Below are positions 5,468 to 5,614 of a stretch of DNA of 5,614 nt, one piece after another. Origin of the DNA: Leptospirales bacterium (lineage in GTDB: Bacteria > Spirochaetota > Leptospiria > Leptospirales > Leptonemataceae). Under the pieces are notes generated by a model. That model made no database searches. It saw only the letters and a program-made list of their open reading frames with translations, and was not told the origin of the DNA. The number at the start of each line of letters is the position of its first letter. Position 1 is the first letter of the stretch. Made by a program: the position numbers and the translations under genes. The stretch is taken from assembly GCA_014238825.1 (NCBI GenBank), contig JABAAI010000057.1, positions 1-5,614 on the forward strand. The letters are read 5' to 3'.

Positions 5468-5488
5468 TAGCCTATTTAGATTAGGCTA
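5468..5488 (-). promoter_or_regulatory. Predicted 5'-terminal mRNA hairpin of the surface-protein gene
   Basis: TAGCCTA (5468-5474) and TAGGCTA (5482-5488) form a perfect 7-bp stem with a 7-base loop. The predicted transcription start (about 5489-5491) lies within a few bases of the stem, so the mRNA would begin with this hairpin, 11 bases before the Shine-Dalgarno sequence. Such 5' stem-loops are known to stabilise mRNAs such as E. coli ompA; that role here is inference. Confidence 0.45.
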
Positions 5489-5496
5489 TACCGACC

Positions 5497-5525
5497 AAGA
5501 TATATTAGGCAGATTATTTTGTCAA
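5497..5525 (-). promoter_or_regulatory. Sigma-70-type promoter for the surface-protein gene
   Basis: On the - strand a perfect TTGACA (5525-5520) is followed after 17 bp by TATCTT (5502-5497), or after 15 bp by TATATC (5504-5499). The -35 box is consensus and the -10 box has two mismatches. Transcription would start near 5490, about 54 bases before the ATG. Confidence 0.55.
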
Positions 5526-5534
5526 TTGAAAATT

Positions 5535-5582
5535 AAAAAAAACAGTTAACCGTTACAAACGATACTTTAATTGCTGTAACGG
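5535..5582 (-). terminator. Hairpin plus T8 tract, probable terminator of a gene to the right of the window
   Basis: CCGTTACA (5550-5557) and TGTAACGG (5575-5582) make a perfect 8-bp stem with a 17-base loop. On the - strand it is followed, after TTAACTG, by eight Ts (5542-5535). The T tract is seven bases further out than ideal. It lies just upstream of the surface-protein promoter, a natural place to end the preceding - strand gene. Confidence 0.4.
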
Positions 5583-5610
5583 CGATTTTAGCAATACTAA
5601 GCGATTTTAG
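5582..5610. repeat. 10-bp direct repeat at the right edge
   Basis: GCGATTTTAG occurs at 5582-5591 and again at 5601-5610, 19 bp apart. The second copy abuts the window edge, so a longer array may continue outside. The first copy touches the distal base of the terminator-like stem. Confidence 0.5.
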
Positions 5611-5614
5611 ACTT

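Noticed and set aside
5535..5613. - strand reading frame open from the right edge to a TAA just after the poly-T tract, as the C-terminus of a neighbouring gene
   Set aside because: It ends in poly-T-encoded Phe and runs through the terminator-like hairpin; about 26 codons open at an edge is not enough evidence.

Overview
This AT-rich window (about one third G+C by eye) reads as bacterial chromosome with compact genes, short spacers and AT-rich codon use. The organism cannot be named with confidence. The L28 core (SHSHIKTKR, ENRWV, ISTRxLRTLxKKGL) resembles, from memory, the spirochaete (Leptospira-like) or Bacteroidota form more than the E. coli form. PKD plus DUF285/BspA-type surface proteins are also common in such lineages and in other low-GC bacteria. 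A secreted or anchored surface protein next to housekeeping genes fits an envelope-bearing free-living or host-associated bacterium. I saw no tRNA, rRNA, CRISPR array, transposase or phage gene.

Layout, + strand: the window opens inside an unrecognised gene (3-383), whose reading frame is open to the left edge. It is followed by rpmB (ribosomal protein L28, 477-791). A near-consensus promoter (TTGACC, 17 bp, TATAGT at 441-469) sits so close to the rpmB ATG that the predicted transcript is leaderless or nearly so.

Layout, - strand: rpmB converges on a tight three-gene unit, transcribed right to left: pyrB (aspartate carbamoyltransferase, 3308-4249), cinA (3277-1853) and a D-2-hydroxyacid dehydrogenase (1875-832). 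The spacing is about 30 bp and then an overlap of about 23 bp, so co-transcription is likely. Their roles are de novo pyrimidine synthesis, pyridine-nucleotide salvage or repair, and an NAD-dependent 2-oxoacid/2-hydroxyacid reaction. A shared metabolic logic (nucleotide and NAD metabolism) is plausible but not demonstrated.

Upstream of pyrB is a 257-bp gene-free spacer dense in small structures: three inverted repeats, a TCGACC hexanucleotide array and a 9-bp triplication. Beyond it lies a 309-aa anchored or secreted PKD plus DUF285 repeat protein (5436-4507), built from five 25-residue repeats encoded by 75-bp DNA units. It has its own TTGACA promoter, a predicted 5'-terminal mRNA hairpin and a strong AAAGGAG ribosome binding site. 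At the right edge is a terminator-like hairpin with a T8 tract, probably belonging to a gene outside the window.

No clear new biological system is present. The points most worth checking are the leaderless rpmB promoter, the structured pyrB leader with alternative pairings, and the repeat-built surface protein.
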